64,000 nucleotides of DNA. It comes from Halalkalibacillus halophilus DSM 18494 (GTDB lineage: Bacteria; Bacillota; Bacilli; Bacillales; Alkalibacillaceae). The stretch covers positions 1-64,000 of the forward strand of contig NZ_AUHI01000013.1 of assembly GCF_000423105.1 (NCBI RefSeq). Direction: 5' to 3'. Position numbers and translations under genes: made by a program. This document shows positions 25,025 to 34,591 of the stretch, piece by piece. Numbering within the stretch: position 1 is the first letter of the stretch; every line of letters starts with the position of its first letter. The notes under the pieces are model-generated. The model did not search any database and was not told where the DNA came from. It was given only the letters and a program-made list of their open reading frames with translations.

Positions 25025-26653
25025 TTATTTTAACTCTTGTTGATCATGAAACGATTGTACATTAGTATCTTTCGTAATCTCTTCTAGTTCTTTTTTCATT
25101 CCGAACCAATTTTTGTTCGTATGAACACCAATATGGTAACTGCTTTCTGTTGGATGAATCCAAATTCTACGATGGTACCAGTACAGCCCTTGCACCACAC
25201 CAATCATAAATATCGCAGCACCTAATCCGAATATTGGTAACGTGTAGTCTCTTGTTATAGAAATTCCTGATGCAGAACGTCGATCAATGTCAGAAACGCT
25301 TAAGTTTAATTCATTATCATCTGATAAAGAAATTACATCTTCTTGTAAATAGAAAAATCTCTCAACATTTGTTGTTTCTGGATTTTCAATTGAAAATATA
25401 ATCCCAGGATTTCTAGGGAACTTCGAAAATGATGAAGGTCCATTGTCGGTAAATTCTAATTCAGGAAAATAGTTATCAACCTCTACTTCTAAACCATCTT
25501 CTAGTTCAAAAGAATACGGTGCTTCATCCGTATCAAATTCAAAAGAACCTAGAGTTTCTTCATCGTTTTCTAAATCAAAACCTATCGTTCGATACTCACT
25601 TTCTAGTTGAGTACCTGCTTGATACAAGGCAAATCCATCAAAGGTTAAAGGTTGATTTAATCGAATTTGTCCTCGAGTCACTTCTTCCATATCAGGTAAT
25701 TGGCCAGTAATTGTGTCTTCTGTTGAACGATAAATGATGGCATTTGTTTGAAAATTCTTAGGAACAGGGTTTTCGACATTTTCTAATGCAACACGGAACT
25801 GTTCTTCTTCATTAGAGTCATACTCTTCATAAATAAACTCCGTATTTTCAATGTAATACTCTTGATTAGTATTAGGAAGAACTCTTGTTTCTCCTTCTCT
25901 TACCCACACATATTCTTCTGTATGCATCAGATCGAACATGCGAAAAATAGCTGCTAATAAAATAATAATTAAGCCAATATGGTTCACATAAGGTCCCCAA
26001 CGGGAGAAACGATTTTTTTCTGCCATGATATGACCGTCTTCTTCTGACACTTTATATCTTTTCTTTTTTAAATTTTCTTTTAGACTTGTTAAATCTTCAT
26101 CGTTCAATGTGTTGTTTTCACTAACCAACCGTTGCCTTTTCACAAAGATTTCGTTTCGTTTCACACTTTGATTTTTTAAGGCTCTTCTTAACGGAACAAA
26201 TCGATCGATACTTGCAATTATTATCGAGATTCCAATTAAGGCAACTAATACTATGTACCACCAGGAATCGTACATATTATGAAAGCCAAGTTGATAAAAG
26301 ATTTTACCCGTTAACCCATACTCCTCTTCGTAAAATTGTGAAGAAGGTAATGGAGAATTCTTAAATTGTTCTTGAGGATAAATCGTTCCTAAAGAAGAAG
26401 CAATTAAGGTTATAACGATTAACCAAACTCCCACCTTTACAGAAGAGAAAAATCCCCAAGTCTTATCAACTATGGTTCGTTTGTAAGTCTTTGATCTCCT
26501 GGCACTTCCTTCATAACGCATTTCAAGAACGTCATTCTGGTCATTACCATCAATATGTTGGTTACCAGAGATTGGTTTTCCACAGGCTTCACACAGCACT
26601 GTACCTTCATGATTCACATGGCCACATTCACATTTCACAGTTTTATTACTCAC
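25025..26653 (-). CDS. resB: Cytochrome c biogenesis protein ResB
   Basis: Partner of ResC in system II haem ligation. The N-terminus carries a zinc-ribbon-like CxC...CxxC cluster (CECGH and CEACGKP), a feature also remembered from the B. subtilis protein. Transmembrane segments lie near 75-95, 130-150 and 220-240, followed by a large extracellular domain and a last helix near 470-490. The start is a GTG at 26653. Length 542 equals the family norm. Confidence 0.92.
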   Translation of the reverse strand: MSNKTVKCECGHVNHEGTVLCEACGKPISGNQHIDGNDQNDVLEMRYEGSARRSKTYKRTIVDKTWGFFSSVKVGVWLIVITLIASSLGTIYPQEQFKNSPLPSSQFYEEEYGLTGKIFYQLGFHNMYDSWWYIVLVALIGISIIIASIDRFVPLRRALKNQSVKRNEIFVKRQRLVSENNTLNDEDLTSLKENLKKKRYKVSEEDGHIMAEKNRFSRWGPYVNHIGLIIILLAAIFRMFDLMHTEEYVWVREGETRVLPNTNQEYYIENTEFIYEEYDSNEEEQFRVALENVENPVPKNFQTNAIIYRSTEDTITGQLPDMEEVTRGQIRLNQPLTFDGFALYQAGTQLESEYRTIGFDLENDEETLGSFEFDTDEAPYSFELEDGLEVEVDNYFPELEFTDNGPSSFSKFPRNPGIIFSIENPETTNVERFFYLQEDVISLSDDNELNLSVSDIDRRSASGISITRDYTLPIFGLGAAIFMIGVVQGLYWYHRRIWIHPTESSYHIGVHTNKNWFGMKKELEEITKDTNVQSFHDQQELK

Positions 26654-26679
26654 TACAATCCCTCACGATACTTTAGCAA

Positions 26680-27216
26680 TTAGGCTTCCGGTAATATTTC
26701 TTGGAAATATTCATCTAATCTTTCTAGTGTTAGTGGACCTTTAACTATTCTTTCAATGGTACCATCAGGGTTAATGAAGTATGAGGTAGGAAGCGGTACA
26801 ATCTCATAGCTTTCCATTACTGTTTCATTTCGGTCGTGTACACTAGGAAACGTAAGACCTAAACTATTGTAAAAATTGTTAATAACAAATTCATTTTTAT
26901 CTACACTGACAGCGATAATCTCAATTCCTTGGTCTTCATATTCTTCATATAATTCTTGCATATGGGGCATTTCTTCTTTACATGGTTCACAATAAGTGGC
27001 CCAGAAATTGATCATAACCCCTTGTCCCTCTAAATCATTTAACTCAATCGCCCCATTTTCATCCAAACGATCCAATTTAAAGTTTGGAGCTTCTGCACCC
27101 TCTGCTAGGCTTGGCCGATCTTGATTTAGATTTATAATTAATACGAATACTAACGTTCCGACTAAAATCGCTAACACTGCAGAACGGAAGATGAGACGCT
27201 TTTTCTTTCTTTCCAT
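26680..27216 (-). CDS. resA: Thiol-disulfide oxidoreductase ResA
   Basis: Membrane-anchored, extracytoplasmic thioredoxin-like protein that reduces the CxxCH disulfide of apocytochrome c before haem attachment. An N-terminal anchor (about 9-27) is followed by a TlpA/AhpC-type thioredoxin fold with active site WATYCEPCKEEMP and the cis-Pro loop VPLPTSYFI. Length 178 matches ResA. First gene of resABCDE. Confidence 0.95.
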   Translation of the reverse strand: MERKKKRLIFRSAVLAILVGTLVFVLIINLNQDRPSLAEGAEAPNFKLDRLDENGAIELNDLEGQGVMINFWATYCEPCKEEMPHMQELYEEYEDQGIEIIAVSVDKNEFVINNFYNSLGLTFPSVHDRNETVMESYEIVPLPTSYFINPDGTIERIVKGPLTLERLDEYFQEILPEA

Positions 27217-27283
27217 TCTAGGATCACTCCTTTGATGCCATTATATCATTTAGGAAAAAACGAGCATGTTACATGTTTGAACA

Positions 27284-28027
27284 TTATTTAACATTTCGGG
27301 CGGCTAGATCATATAATTCCTTTACTTCATGTGGCGTTAAAGCTCTATACTCACCCGATTGTAAATTCCCCAAAGTAAGTCCACCGAATCGCTCTCTTTT
27401 TAGTTTTTCTACTTGGTAACCAAGCGATTCAAACATTCTTCTTACTTGTCGGTTTTTTCCTTGATGCAAGGTTAATTCGACCATTGAGATTCCTTTTTTC
27501 TTATCGACTTCTAATAATTTGCTTCTTACACATTTCAAACGTTCGCCATCATGCGTTACACCTTTTTTTAATTTCAAAAGCTCTTCTTTTGTAGGGATCC
27601 CTTTAACTTTTGCAACATACACTTTATCAATAGAATATTTAGGGTGAATGAGTTGGTTTGTTAATTCACCATCGTTGGTCAATAGCAATAAACCTGAAGT
27701 ATCATAATCTAGTCTTCCTACCGGGTAAACTCGTTGATCTAATTCTGGTGATAATAACTCCGTAACGGCTTTTCTTCCTTTATCGTCCTCTACTGTAGAA
27801 ATTACTCTACGAGGCTTGTTCATTAACAAATAAACTTTATCTTCCTTTTCTAAAGGAATGCCATCCACTTCGACATTTTGCTGACTAGTAACTTTCGTAC
27901 CTAACTCTGTAACTATACTACCGTTTACTTTCACTCTGCCCTCAGTAATTAATTGTTCTGCTTTTCTTCTGGATGTTACCCCACTATTAGCAATTACTTT
28001 CTGAAGTCTTTCTTCTTTCATTGACAT
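27284..28027 (-). CDS. rluB: 23S rRNA pseudouridine synthase RluB
   Basis: Isomerises a uridine in helix 89 of 23S rRNA (U2605 in E. coli numbering). An N-terminal S4 RNA-binding domain (about 1-60) precedes the RsuA-type catalytic domain with GRLDYDTSGLLLLTNDG, which holds the catalytic Asp, and QGKNRQVRRMFESLGY. The start at 28027 has AGGTG 7 bases upstream; the upstream extension is a hydrophobic frame without a site. Position between spmB and resA matches B. subtilis YpuL. Confidence 0.92.
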   Translation of the reverse strand: MSMKEERLQKVIANSGVTSRRKAEQLITEGRVKVNGSIVTELGTKVTSQQNVEVDGIPLEKEDKVYLLMNKPRRVISTVEDDKGRKAVTELLSPELDQRVYPVGRLDYDTSGLLLLTNDGELTNQLIHPKYSIDKVYVAKVKGIPTKEELLKLKKGVTHDGERLKCVRSKLLEVDKKKGISMVELTLHQGKNRQVRRMFESLGYQVEKLKRERFGGLTLGNLQSGEYRALTPHEVKELYDLAARNVK

Positions 28028-28108
28028 TTGTATACACCTGCTTTTTATTAGTAATAAGACAAAAAGCGCTACCTTTAAGGTTAACGCCATCACAATTAAA
28101 TATTATTT

Positions 28109-28639
28109 TTACCCAAAGATTAAATAACATATGATTAACGAAGCCATTATACCAATTAAATCAGCTATTAGTCCAACTTTAAGTGCATCTCCCATTCTTT
28201 TAATCCCTACAGCTCCAAAATATACGGTCAGAACGTATAGTGTCGTATCAGTACTGCCTTGCATGGTCGATGCTAGTCTACCTATATAAGAATCAGGTCC
28301 TTCGGTTTGTATTAAGTCTGTTGCCATACTCAAGGATGCAGTTCCTGATATAGGTCTAGTCAATGCCAAAGGAACAATTTCTGCAGGAACATTCAAGAAA
28401 CTTAACACTGGCGAGAGAAGTCCTACAAAAGCATCCATCGCTCCTGATGCTCTAAAGATACTTATAGAAACAATCATACCTAATAAAAAAGGTAGTAAAG
28501 ATATGGCCATTGATACACCCTCTTTACCACCTTCAACAAATGTTTCGTATGTAGGTACTCGCTTATAAGTTCCATACAATAGTACGATAACGATTATACT
28601 AGGGATAATCCAGTTACTTATATGTAGAATATAGTGCAT
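28109..28639 (-). CDS. spmB: Spore maturation protein B
   Basis: Membrane protein of the nucleoside-recognition (Gate) domain type, 176 residues with about five hydrophobic helices. It contains the pattern ALTRPISGTASL found in SpmB. With SpmA it is needed for proper spore core dehydration and heat resistance in Bacillus. It lies 2 bases after spmA in the dacB-spmA-spmB operon. Confidence 0.93.
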   Translation of the reverse strand: MHYILHISNWIIPSIIVIVLLYGTYKRVPTYETFVEGGKEGVSMAISLLPFLLGMIVSISIFRASGAMDAFVGLLSPVLSFLNVPAEIVPLALTRPISGTASLSMATDLIQTEGPDSYIGRLASTMQGSTDTTLYVLTVYFGAVGIKRMGDALKVGLIADLIGIMASLIICYLIFG

Positions 28640-28641
28640 GG

Positions 28642-29223
28642 CTATCGAACCCTCCTATAGTAAAAATAACGATCAACTAGTAATGCCCCAATGGAAGATA
28701 CGATTGTAGCCAAAATAGTTGTCATTACTATTTCTGTAGGGGCATTAGAGTCATATTGCATACGAATAGCAATAATGGTTGAAGGTACAATTGTCACACT
28801 GGAAGTATTTAAAGCAAGAAAGGTAATCATCGAGCGAGAAGCTTCCTCTTGATTATTATTAAGTTTTTTCATCTCGTGCATCGCTTTAATTCCAAATGGT
28901 GTAGCTGCATTACCTAATCCAAATAAGTTAGCGGAAAAATTGGATAAGATGTAGCCCATCGCTGTAGAATTTGGAGGTATTTCTGGAAAGATTCTTGTGA
29001 ATATTGGCTTAAACAATGCAGTTAGCTTCAAGAGTAAGCCAGCTTTTTCTGCTATTTTCATTAAACCTAGCCAAAATACGAGAACACTGATTAATGTAAT
29101 TGTAAGAGCTACTGCCTCCTCAGCACTTGTGAAAATCACTTTATTTACTTCTTCAATAGTCCCATTAAATAAAGCATAGATAATTCCTATTACTGCTAAT
29201 GCTACCCAAATAATGTTTACCAT
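28642..29223 (-). CDS. spmA: Spore maturation protein A
   Basis: A 193-residue membrane protein with a Gate domain and the typical GLGNAATPFGIKAM and FLALNTSSVTIVPSTIIAIR blocks. It acts with SpmB in spore core dehydration. Its start overlaps the dacB end by 7 bases, so the three genes are translationally linked. Confidence 0.93.
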   Translation of the reverse strand: MVNIIWVALAVIGIIYALFNGTIEEVNKVIFTSAEEAVALTITLISVLVFWLGLMKIAEKAGLLLKLTALFKPIFTRIFPEIPPNSTAMGYILSNFSANLFGLGNAATPFGIKAMHEMKKLNNNQEEASRSMITFLALNTSSVTIVPSTIIAIRMQYDSNAPTEIVMTTILATIVSSIGALLVDRYFYYRRVR

Positions 29224-30116
29224 TTACCTCCCCCATTTAACTCAAGAAACACTTCTTCCCATATAGGCCGGTTTGATTCTTCTAATTTCAGGTTAGGGTG
29301 AAACGGTATTTCTGGTCGACTTTCTAGCTGATTAAAACCATATTCATATAATGTTCTGTGGTCATTCCAATCATTAGGGGCATTGATTGTTACAACAACT
29401 ATTTCTTTATCATCTCTTTTAGCAGTAGTGACTAACGTTCTACCAGCGACAGAAGTATATCCAGTCTTTCCACCTGTACAAACCTGATCATTTGATAAGA
29501 GGAGTTTATTTTTGTTCATCCAATAATAATCAGATTGGGGATTAAGGTATTTCTTCGTACCAAACATCTCCCTAAATGTACTACTAGTGTTCATAGCATA
29601 GCTAGTTAATAGCGCTATATCATAAGCAGAGGAATAGTGACCTTCTTCATCAAGGCCATGCGGATTTTGAAATGAACTGTTTTCCATACCGATCCACGAT
29701 GCCTTCTCATTCATCAAATGAGCAAACCCTTTACCGCTTCCACCTACATGTTCTGCAATTGCTAATGCGGCATCATTTCCAGACCTAAGTAGTAATCCAT
29801 ATATTAAGTCCTCTAATGTATATGTATCTCCTGGTTTCGTGTAAATGGATGATCCGACTGTACGGGAAGCTTCTGGTGAAATGTTTACCTTTTCGTCTAA
29901 ATCGTTCTGCTCAATAGCAATAATCGCAGTTAAGATTTTTGTTATACTTGCGACTGGCAAGCTTTCATTTTCATTTGTTCCATATAGAATGTCGTTAGTT
30001 GCAAGGTCGATCACAACTGCACTCTGAGCAGACACATTAGGTTTTGCAACAATAGGACTTGTCCAATAAGTAAAACAAAATGTGAATATAATTAGATTTA
30101 TAATAACTATTCGCAA
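29217..30116 (-). CDS. dacB: Sporulation D-alanyl-D-alanine carboxypeptidase (DacB-type), short form
   Basis: Trims peptide crosslinks in spore peptidoglycan. It has a signal peptide of about 24 residues, the serine-acylating SITK motif near 58, SGND near 115 and KTGYT near 218. At 299 residues it stops soon after the transpeptidase domain and lacks the C-terminal beta-rich PBP5 domain; B. subtilis DacB has 382 residues. The start is a TTG with AGAGGGG 7 bases upstream, as no ATG fits. Operon position with spmAB identifies it as the DacB counterpart. Confidence 0.88.
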   Translation of the reverse strand: MRIVIINLIIFTFCFTYWTSPIVAKPNVSAQSAVVIDLATNDILYGTNENESLPVASITKILTAIIAIEQNDLDEKVNISPEASRTVGSSIYTKPGDTYTLEDLIYGLLLRSGNDAALAIAEHVGGSGKGFAHLMNEKASWIGMENSSFQNPHGLDEEGHYSSAYDIALLTSYAMNTSSTFREMFGTKKYLNPQSDYYWMNKNKLLLSNDQVCTGGKTGYTSVAGRTLVTTAKRDDKEIVVVTINAPNDWNDHRTLYEYGFNQLESRPEIPFHPNLKLEESNRPIWEEVFLELNGGGKW

Positions 30117-30237
30117 TTTTAAACCCCTCTTTTTTTTGAATTGTTTACATGATTGTATTTAACAATATGAATAATGTTTTTGGATTAGAAGGATTTTATA
30201 AATTTTCAATGAGGGGGTCTTCTTTTTGTGCAAATAA

Positions 30238-30265
30238 AAAAAGCTAGAATAATCTCTAGCTTTTT
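30238..30265 (-). terminator. Terminator after ypuI
   Basis: Perfect 11-bp inverted repeat (AAAAAGCTAGA against TCTAGCTTTTT) followed by T-rich DNA on the minus strand. It separates scpAB-ypuI from the dacB operon. Confidence 0.9.
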
Positions 30266-30280
30266 GAGTCACTTCTTCAT

Positions 30281-30751
30281 TTAATTTTCTGCTTCTAAAT
30301 ACTCTAATTCTTCTCGTAATTCTTGAAAATGCGGCTCCAAATCTTCCATTAGTATAATTACTTCTCTTCCAGGGTTCACTTGAAAATCAATGGAGCTCTT
30401 ACTAGCATAAGCTGCACGACTATCCTCAAACCATAAATCATTGTTCGGGTAATAATATTCTGCTATACACTTACGATTGACACCAATTAATATTTTTTCT
30501 GCACTCAAATTGCTTAACTGATTTTGATTAAGAGCTTTACTTATTGCAGTAACTCCTTCATAACTATAAACCTCTATATATCTTAACTGTTTGAATACAG
30601 ACTCTACATAAGCTTTGTCGAGATCAGGTTGAGACAATAATATCGTTTGTGTACATTCCTTATTTAAAAAATCATTTAACCGATCCTCAATTGATTTCAA
30701 ATTAATCAGTACGGACTCAAGTTGTTTGGAATAAGGTGTGTTCATGGACAC
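30281..30751 (-). CDS. ypuI: YpuI-like protein (DUF3907)
   Basis: A 156-residue soluble protein without membrane segments or catalytic motifs that I recognise. Its location between scpB and dacB and its size match B. subtilis YpuI, a DUF3907 protein of unknown function. AAAGGAGG precedes a GTG at 30751 at good spacing; an ATG two codons later is possible. The C-terminal 35 residues are strongly acidic and helical. Confidence 0.8.
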   Translation of the reverse strand: MSMNTPYSKQLESVLINLKSIEDRLNDFLNKECTQTILLSQPDLDKAYVESVFKQLRYIEVYSYEGVTAISKALNQNQLSNLSAEKILIGVNRKCIAEYYYPNNDLWFEDSRAAYASKSSIDFQVNPGREVIILMEDLEPHFQELREELEYLEAEN

Positions 30752-30782
30752 ACGTGACCTCCTTTAGGTTGGTGTTTCTGAG

Positions 30783-31352
30783 TTATTCGTTTATATCTTG
30801 AAAAAACAAATCCGCTTCTTGAATGGCATCATCCATATCGCCAGTAGGTAACGGTGGTAATTGATCTAATGATTTCAACCCAAAGAATGTTAAAAATTCT
30901 TTAGTAGTTTGAAATAAAATCGGGCGACCACTTGTATCTTTTCTTCCGGCTTCTTCTATTAATAATCTACTTACCAATGTTTGAATAGGACCATCACTTT
31001 TTACACCTCTTACGTGTTCAATTTCCACACGTGTAATTGGCTGTTGGTAGGCAATAATTGCTAATGTCTCAAGTGCTGCTTGGGATAACTTAGTCTTCGA
31101 AGAAGTCTCTTGCATTTTCTCATAAAATAAACTATGTTCTGCTTTTGTTGTTAAATAATATATCTCTTTTTGAGCTAAAATAGACAAACCGCGTTGCTCA
31201 TCTTCATAGTCGTAAGACAACTCCTCTAGAATTAAATGTGCTGTATCCGATTCTATCGATAAAACACTAGCTATTTGCTGAACTGTGATTCCTTCATCCC
31301 CAGAGACAAATAACAATCCTTCTGCGATCCCTTTCATTTGTTTCATGTTCAT
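30783..31352 (-). CDS. scpB: Segregation and condensation protein B
   Basis: Kleisin-interacting subunit of the SMC-ScpAB condensin that organises and segregates chromosomes. It has two winged-helix domains, including the conserved ALETLAIIAYQQPITR-EIE-RGV block. Length 189 is normal. The start overlaps the scpA stop by one base. Confidence 0.95.
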   Translation of the reverse strand: MNMKQMKGIAEGLLFVSGDEGITVQQIASVLSIESDTAHLILEELSYDYEDEQRGLSILAQKEIYYLTTKAEHSLFYEKMQETSSKTKLSQAALETLAIIAYQQPITRVEIEHVRGVKSDGPIQTLVSRLLIEEAGRKDTSGRPILFQTTKEFLTFFGLKSLDQLPPLPTGDMDDAIQEADLFFQDINE

Positions 31353-32092
31353 TATACTTCCTCCGATAAGGCAACAGTGATTTCCATAAAGTTAGATGGT
31401 TGATAACAAGTAATACGATATGTTTTCATCAATTCTAATATAGCCAAGAAGGTAGCTACGATTTCCCACCTTGTCTCATATGGAAACAATTGCTGAAAAG
31501 ATGTAGAGCCACTGTGTTTATTTAAAAGGGATACAACATCGTCCATTCGCTCTTCTATAGAAATTTCTTGCCTTTGAATAGTTGTTTCCATTGGTTCTAA
31601 CCATTTTTTTCTTCGCAACATCTTTTGAAATGCCAACGTAAGGTCTGTTACAGAGACAGTATCACTTCTAGTTACAACTACATCCCCTTTAAATTCCGTT
31701 AAATCTTCTGGGTGCTTCAAATATACTTGATTGCCTTCATGTTCTCTTTCTTTTAAGGAGTCAGCTGCTTCTTTATATTTTCTATATTCCACTAACCTTT
31801 GAATTAGTTCTTCTCGAGGGTCTTCTTCATAAAAACTTTCCTCATCCAACTCTTGTTTTGGTAACAACATCTTACTCTTTATTTCTAGTAACGTTGCAGC
31901 CATAACTAAATATTCACTAGCTACGTCCAATTTTAATTCCTGCATGGTATGGACATACTCTAGGTATTGATTTGTGATCAACTTAAGTGGAATATCGTAT
32001 ATGTCAATCTCATACTGATTCACTAAATGCAAAAGCAAATCAAGTGGACCTTCAAAACTTTCCAACTTTACTTTATAAATATCTTCAGACAT
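31352..32092 (-). CDS. scpA: Segregation and condensation protein A
   Basis: Kleisin of the SMC condensin, linking the SMC head domains. N-terminal FEGPLDLLLHLV and EIDIYDIPLKLIT are diagnostic, and the C-terminal winged helix contains TFLAILELMK. The start at 32092 (ATG) is preferred over a GTG three codons upstream; spacing from GAGAGTGG does not settle it. First gene of scpA-scpB-ypuI. Confidence 0.94.
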   Translation of the reverse strand: MSEDIYKVKLESFEGPLDLLLHLVNQYEIDIYDIPLKLITNQYLEYVHTMQELKLDVASEYLVMAATLLEIKSKMLLPKQELDEESFYEEDPREELIQRLVEYRKYKEAADSLKEREHEGNQVYLKHPEDLTEFKGDVVVTRSDTVSVTDLTLAFQKMLRRKKWLEPMETTIQRQEISIEERMDDVVSLLNKHSGSTSFQQLFPYETRWEIVATFLAILELMKTYRITCYQPSNFMEITVALSEEV

Positions 32093-32205
32093 GTACGCCA
32101 CTCTCTCAAGTAAATTTAGTTATCTCTATTCAAATAGTATCAAATAATTCAATTAAAAGAAATATACCACTTTTATTGTGTATAGCCGTTTAATTAAAAA
32201 AATAA

Positions 32206-32235
32206 AACGGATTCCAAATGAATGGAAACCGTTTA
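32206..32235 (-). terminator. Terminator overlapping the ribT stop codon
   Basis: A 12-bp inverted repeat with one mismatch (32206-32217 against 32224-32235) running into TATTTTTTT on the minus strand. The promoter-side arm includes the ribT stop codon. Confidence 0.85.
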
Positions 32236-32583
32236 TTCTTTAGCTAAACTATATTGAAAGAAATCTTCCGTATTTTCATTAGGGCAAACAAAATACTGAT
32301 CACCGAATTGATCCTTTAATTGAAGAACCATTTGTTTACCAATTCCTTGATTGCGATGAGAAGGTGTCACACTAATATGTTGAACGATAATTTTATCATC
32401 TTCAAACCTCGTGCCAATAGCACCTAACACATCTTCTTCCTTCCACAAAAACAACTTCCAATTATCATCGTTTTCATAGGAATGAATAATTGATTGCAAT
32501 GTCTTAACTTCTTTAGCATCTGGCATAAAAGATAGCAGACCCATCGCAATCTTTTCAAAACTCTTTTTATATTTTACTAACAT
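32233..32583 (-). CDS. ribT: RibT-like GNAT acetyltransferase
   Basis: A 116-residue GNAT-fold protein strongly resembling B. subtilis RibT: the N-terminus YKKSFEKIAMGLLSFMP and LFLWKEEDVLGAIG are shared features, and HISVTPSHRNQGIGKQM is the acetyl-CoA-binding motif A. In B. subtilis ribT is the last gene of the riboflavin operon. Here the gene stands alone between scpA and ppiB with no riboflavin genes beside it. Its substrate is unknown. Confidence 0.9.
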   Translation of the reverse strand: MLVKYKKSFEKIAMGLLSFMPDAKEVKTLQSIIHSYENDDNWKLFLWKEEDVLGAIGTRFEDDKIIVQHISVTPSHRNQGIGKQMVLQLKDQFGDQYFVCPNENTEDFFQYSLAKE

Positions 32584-32726
32584 ACATACCCCTCTAATTC
32601 AAAACGTAATATCGTCCAAGTCTAACCATTTATAACATGTATCTATAGACAGTACAATATATACTTTACTTGTTTTGAGTCATTTGTCAACAAACCGTAG
32701 CTTAGCCTCACTGTATTATAAGCAAC

Positions 32727-33158
32727 TTAACCTTGTATGGTTACTTTTTGCATTACATCCCCTTGACGCACGCGGTCGATTACATCTAATCCCTCTGTTA
32801 CTTGACCAAATACTGTGTGACGGCCGTCTAAATGTGGTTGTGCATCATGACAAACAAAAAACTGGCTTCCACCTGTATCTTTTCCAGCATGAGCCATGGA
32901 AAGCGTTCCGCGCTGGTGCTTATGTGGATTTCCTTCTGTTTCACACGGGATCGTATAACCAGGTCCACCATTTCCTATTCCATTAGGACAGCCACCTTGG
33001 ATAACAAAACCTGGGATAACACGGTGAAAAGTTAATCCATCATAAAAATTTTCATTTGCTAATTTTGTAAAGTTAGCTACCGTTTTCGGTGCCGCTTCTT
33101 CAAATAATTCAATCTCTAATTTTTCTCCATTTTCAAATGCTATCGTTGCTTGTGTCAT
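32727..33158 (-). CDS. ppiB: Peptidyl-prolyl cis-trans isomerase, cyclophilin type
   Basis: Cytoplasmic cyclophilin that speeds proline isomerisation in protein folding. FHRVIPGFVIQGG, GTLSMAHAG and GGSQFFVCHDAQPHLDGRH are the conserved catalytic blocks, including the Arg, Phe and His of the active site. At 143 residues and without a signal peptide it matches B. subtilis PpiB. AGGAGAT precedes the ATG. Confidence 0.96.
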   Translation of the reverse strand: MTQATIAFENGEKLEIELFEEAAPKTVANFTKLANENFYDGLTFHRVIPGFVIQGGCPNGIGNGGPGYTIPCETEGNPHKHQRGTLSMAHAGKDTGGSQFFVCHDAQPHLDGRHTVFGQVTEGLDVIDRVRQGDVMQKVTIQG

Positions 33159-33173
33159 AGTATCTCCTACTTT

Positions 33174-34454
33174 CTATTTTTCATAAGATAAATCAAATCT
33201 GGTGAGATCTTCAAAAGACTCTCGTTGAACTACTAATTGATCCTTTCCATCCTCAATAAATACAATAGCAGCTTTTGGAAAACGATTGTAGTTACTAGAC
33301 ATGGCATAATTATACGCACCTGTTGAAAATACGGCCAGGACGTCCCCACTTTCTATAGAAGGAACATCTAAGTCCCAAATCAACATATCTCCTGTCTCGC
33401 AACATTTACCTGCTATTGATACTTCCTCTTCCTTTGCCAAGTCATATTTATTCGCAACAACTGCTTCATATTCTGCCTGATATAATGCAGGTCTAATATT
33501 ATCAGTCATCCCCCCATCTACACTAACATATTTTCTTACTCCAGGGATGTCTTTAATAGATCCAACTTCATAAAGCGTTATACCCGCTTCTCCAACTAGT
33601 GATCTACCAGGTTCTATCCAAATCTCTGGCATTTCTAAATTGTGCTGTTGAACATGCGAACGTATTGCTTGTGTTACCTCTGTTACATAGTTACTTAGAG
33701 GTAAGGGATCATCATTTCCTGTATATTTAATACCAAACCCACCACCAACATTGACTACTTGGGCATGAAAGTTAAATTTCTCTTTCCAATTTGCAAGTGA
33801 TTGGTAGATTGTATCAATAGCCATTTTAAATCCAGTTGTTTCAAATATTTGTGAACCTATGTGTGAGTGAATACCTTTCAATTGAATATGCTTACTTGTT
33901 TGTAACAATTCAATCGCGTGATCAGCTTGTCCACTAGCCAAATCAAATCCGAATTTTGAATCTTCTTGACCAGTAAGGATATAATCATGGGTGTGGGCTT
34001 CAATACCAGGTGTAATACGAATTAACACGTCAACTTGTTGATTTCGCTCTTTTAATAAATGCTCAAGCAGCTTAATCTCATGAAAATTGTCTATTACAAT
34101 ACAACCAACTTCATATTCAAGAGCCATTTCCAGTTCTTTCACACTCTTATTATTACCATGTAAATGGATTTTCTGGGCTGGATAATCTGCTTGAATTGCT
34201 GTATGTAATTCTCCTTCTGAAACAACGTCCAAACTAAGTCCTTCTTGTTTCATCACCTGTAATATTGCTATAGAAGAAAAGGCTTTGCTGGCATAAGCGA
34301 CTTGGTATTTCACTTTCTCTTTCTCAAATGCATTAACAAAAGTGCGTGCCTGTTCACGTACTTTAGTAATATCGTATATAAAAAGTGGTGAGCCGTACTT
34401 TTTAAATAATTGTACTGTATCTAATCCACCGAAGTGAAGGTGACTTGATGTCAT
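33174..34454 (-). CDS. lysA: Diaminopimelate decarboxylase
   Basis: PLP enzyme for the last step of lysine synthesis. The PLP-binding lysine is in QVAYASKAFS near residue 57, the phosphate-binding glycine motif is NVGGGFGIKY, and substrate residues lie in EPGRSLVGEAG and CCETGDML. Length 426 is typical. It lies downstream of the spoVA operon, as in B. subtilis, and 15 bp upstream of ppiB. No lysine riboswitch or T-box is visible in the 172 bp before it. Confidence 0.95.
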   Translation of the reverse strand: MTSSHLHFGGLDTVQLFKKYGSPLFIYDITKVREQARTFVNAFEKEKVKYQVAYASKAFSSIAILQVMKQEGLSLDVVSEGELHTAIQADYPAQKIHLHGNNKSVKELEMALEYEVGCIVIDNFHEIKLLEHLLKERNQQVDVLIRITPGIEAHTHDYILTGQEDSKFGFDLASGQADHAIELLQTSKHIQLKGIHSHIGSQIFETTGFKMAIDTIYQSLANWKEKFNFHAQVVNVGGGFGIKYTGNDDPLPLSNYVTEVTQAIRSHVQQHNLEMPEIWIEPGRSLVGEAGITLYEVGSIKDIPGVRKYVSVDGGMTDNIRPALYQAEYEAVVANKYDLAKEEEVSIAGKCCETGDMLIWDLDVPSIESGDVLAVFSTGAYNYAMSSNYNRFPKAAIVFIEDGKDQLVVQRESFEDLTRFDLSYEK

Positions 34455-34591
34455 ACTCTCTCCATCCCTCTCTATCTCTCGTCTGAATTTCTCAATAAGA
34501 TTAACTTACCATATGGCTATTGGACAAGCAATATTTTTAAATGCTAGTTAATCCAATCATTTGTACAAATTTGTTATCTAAACCACATGAC

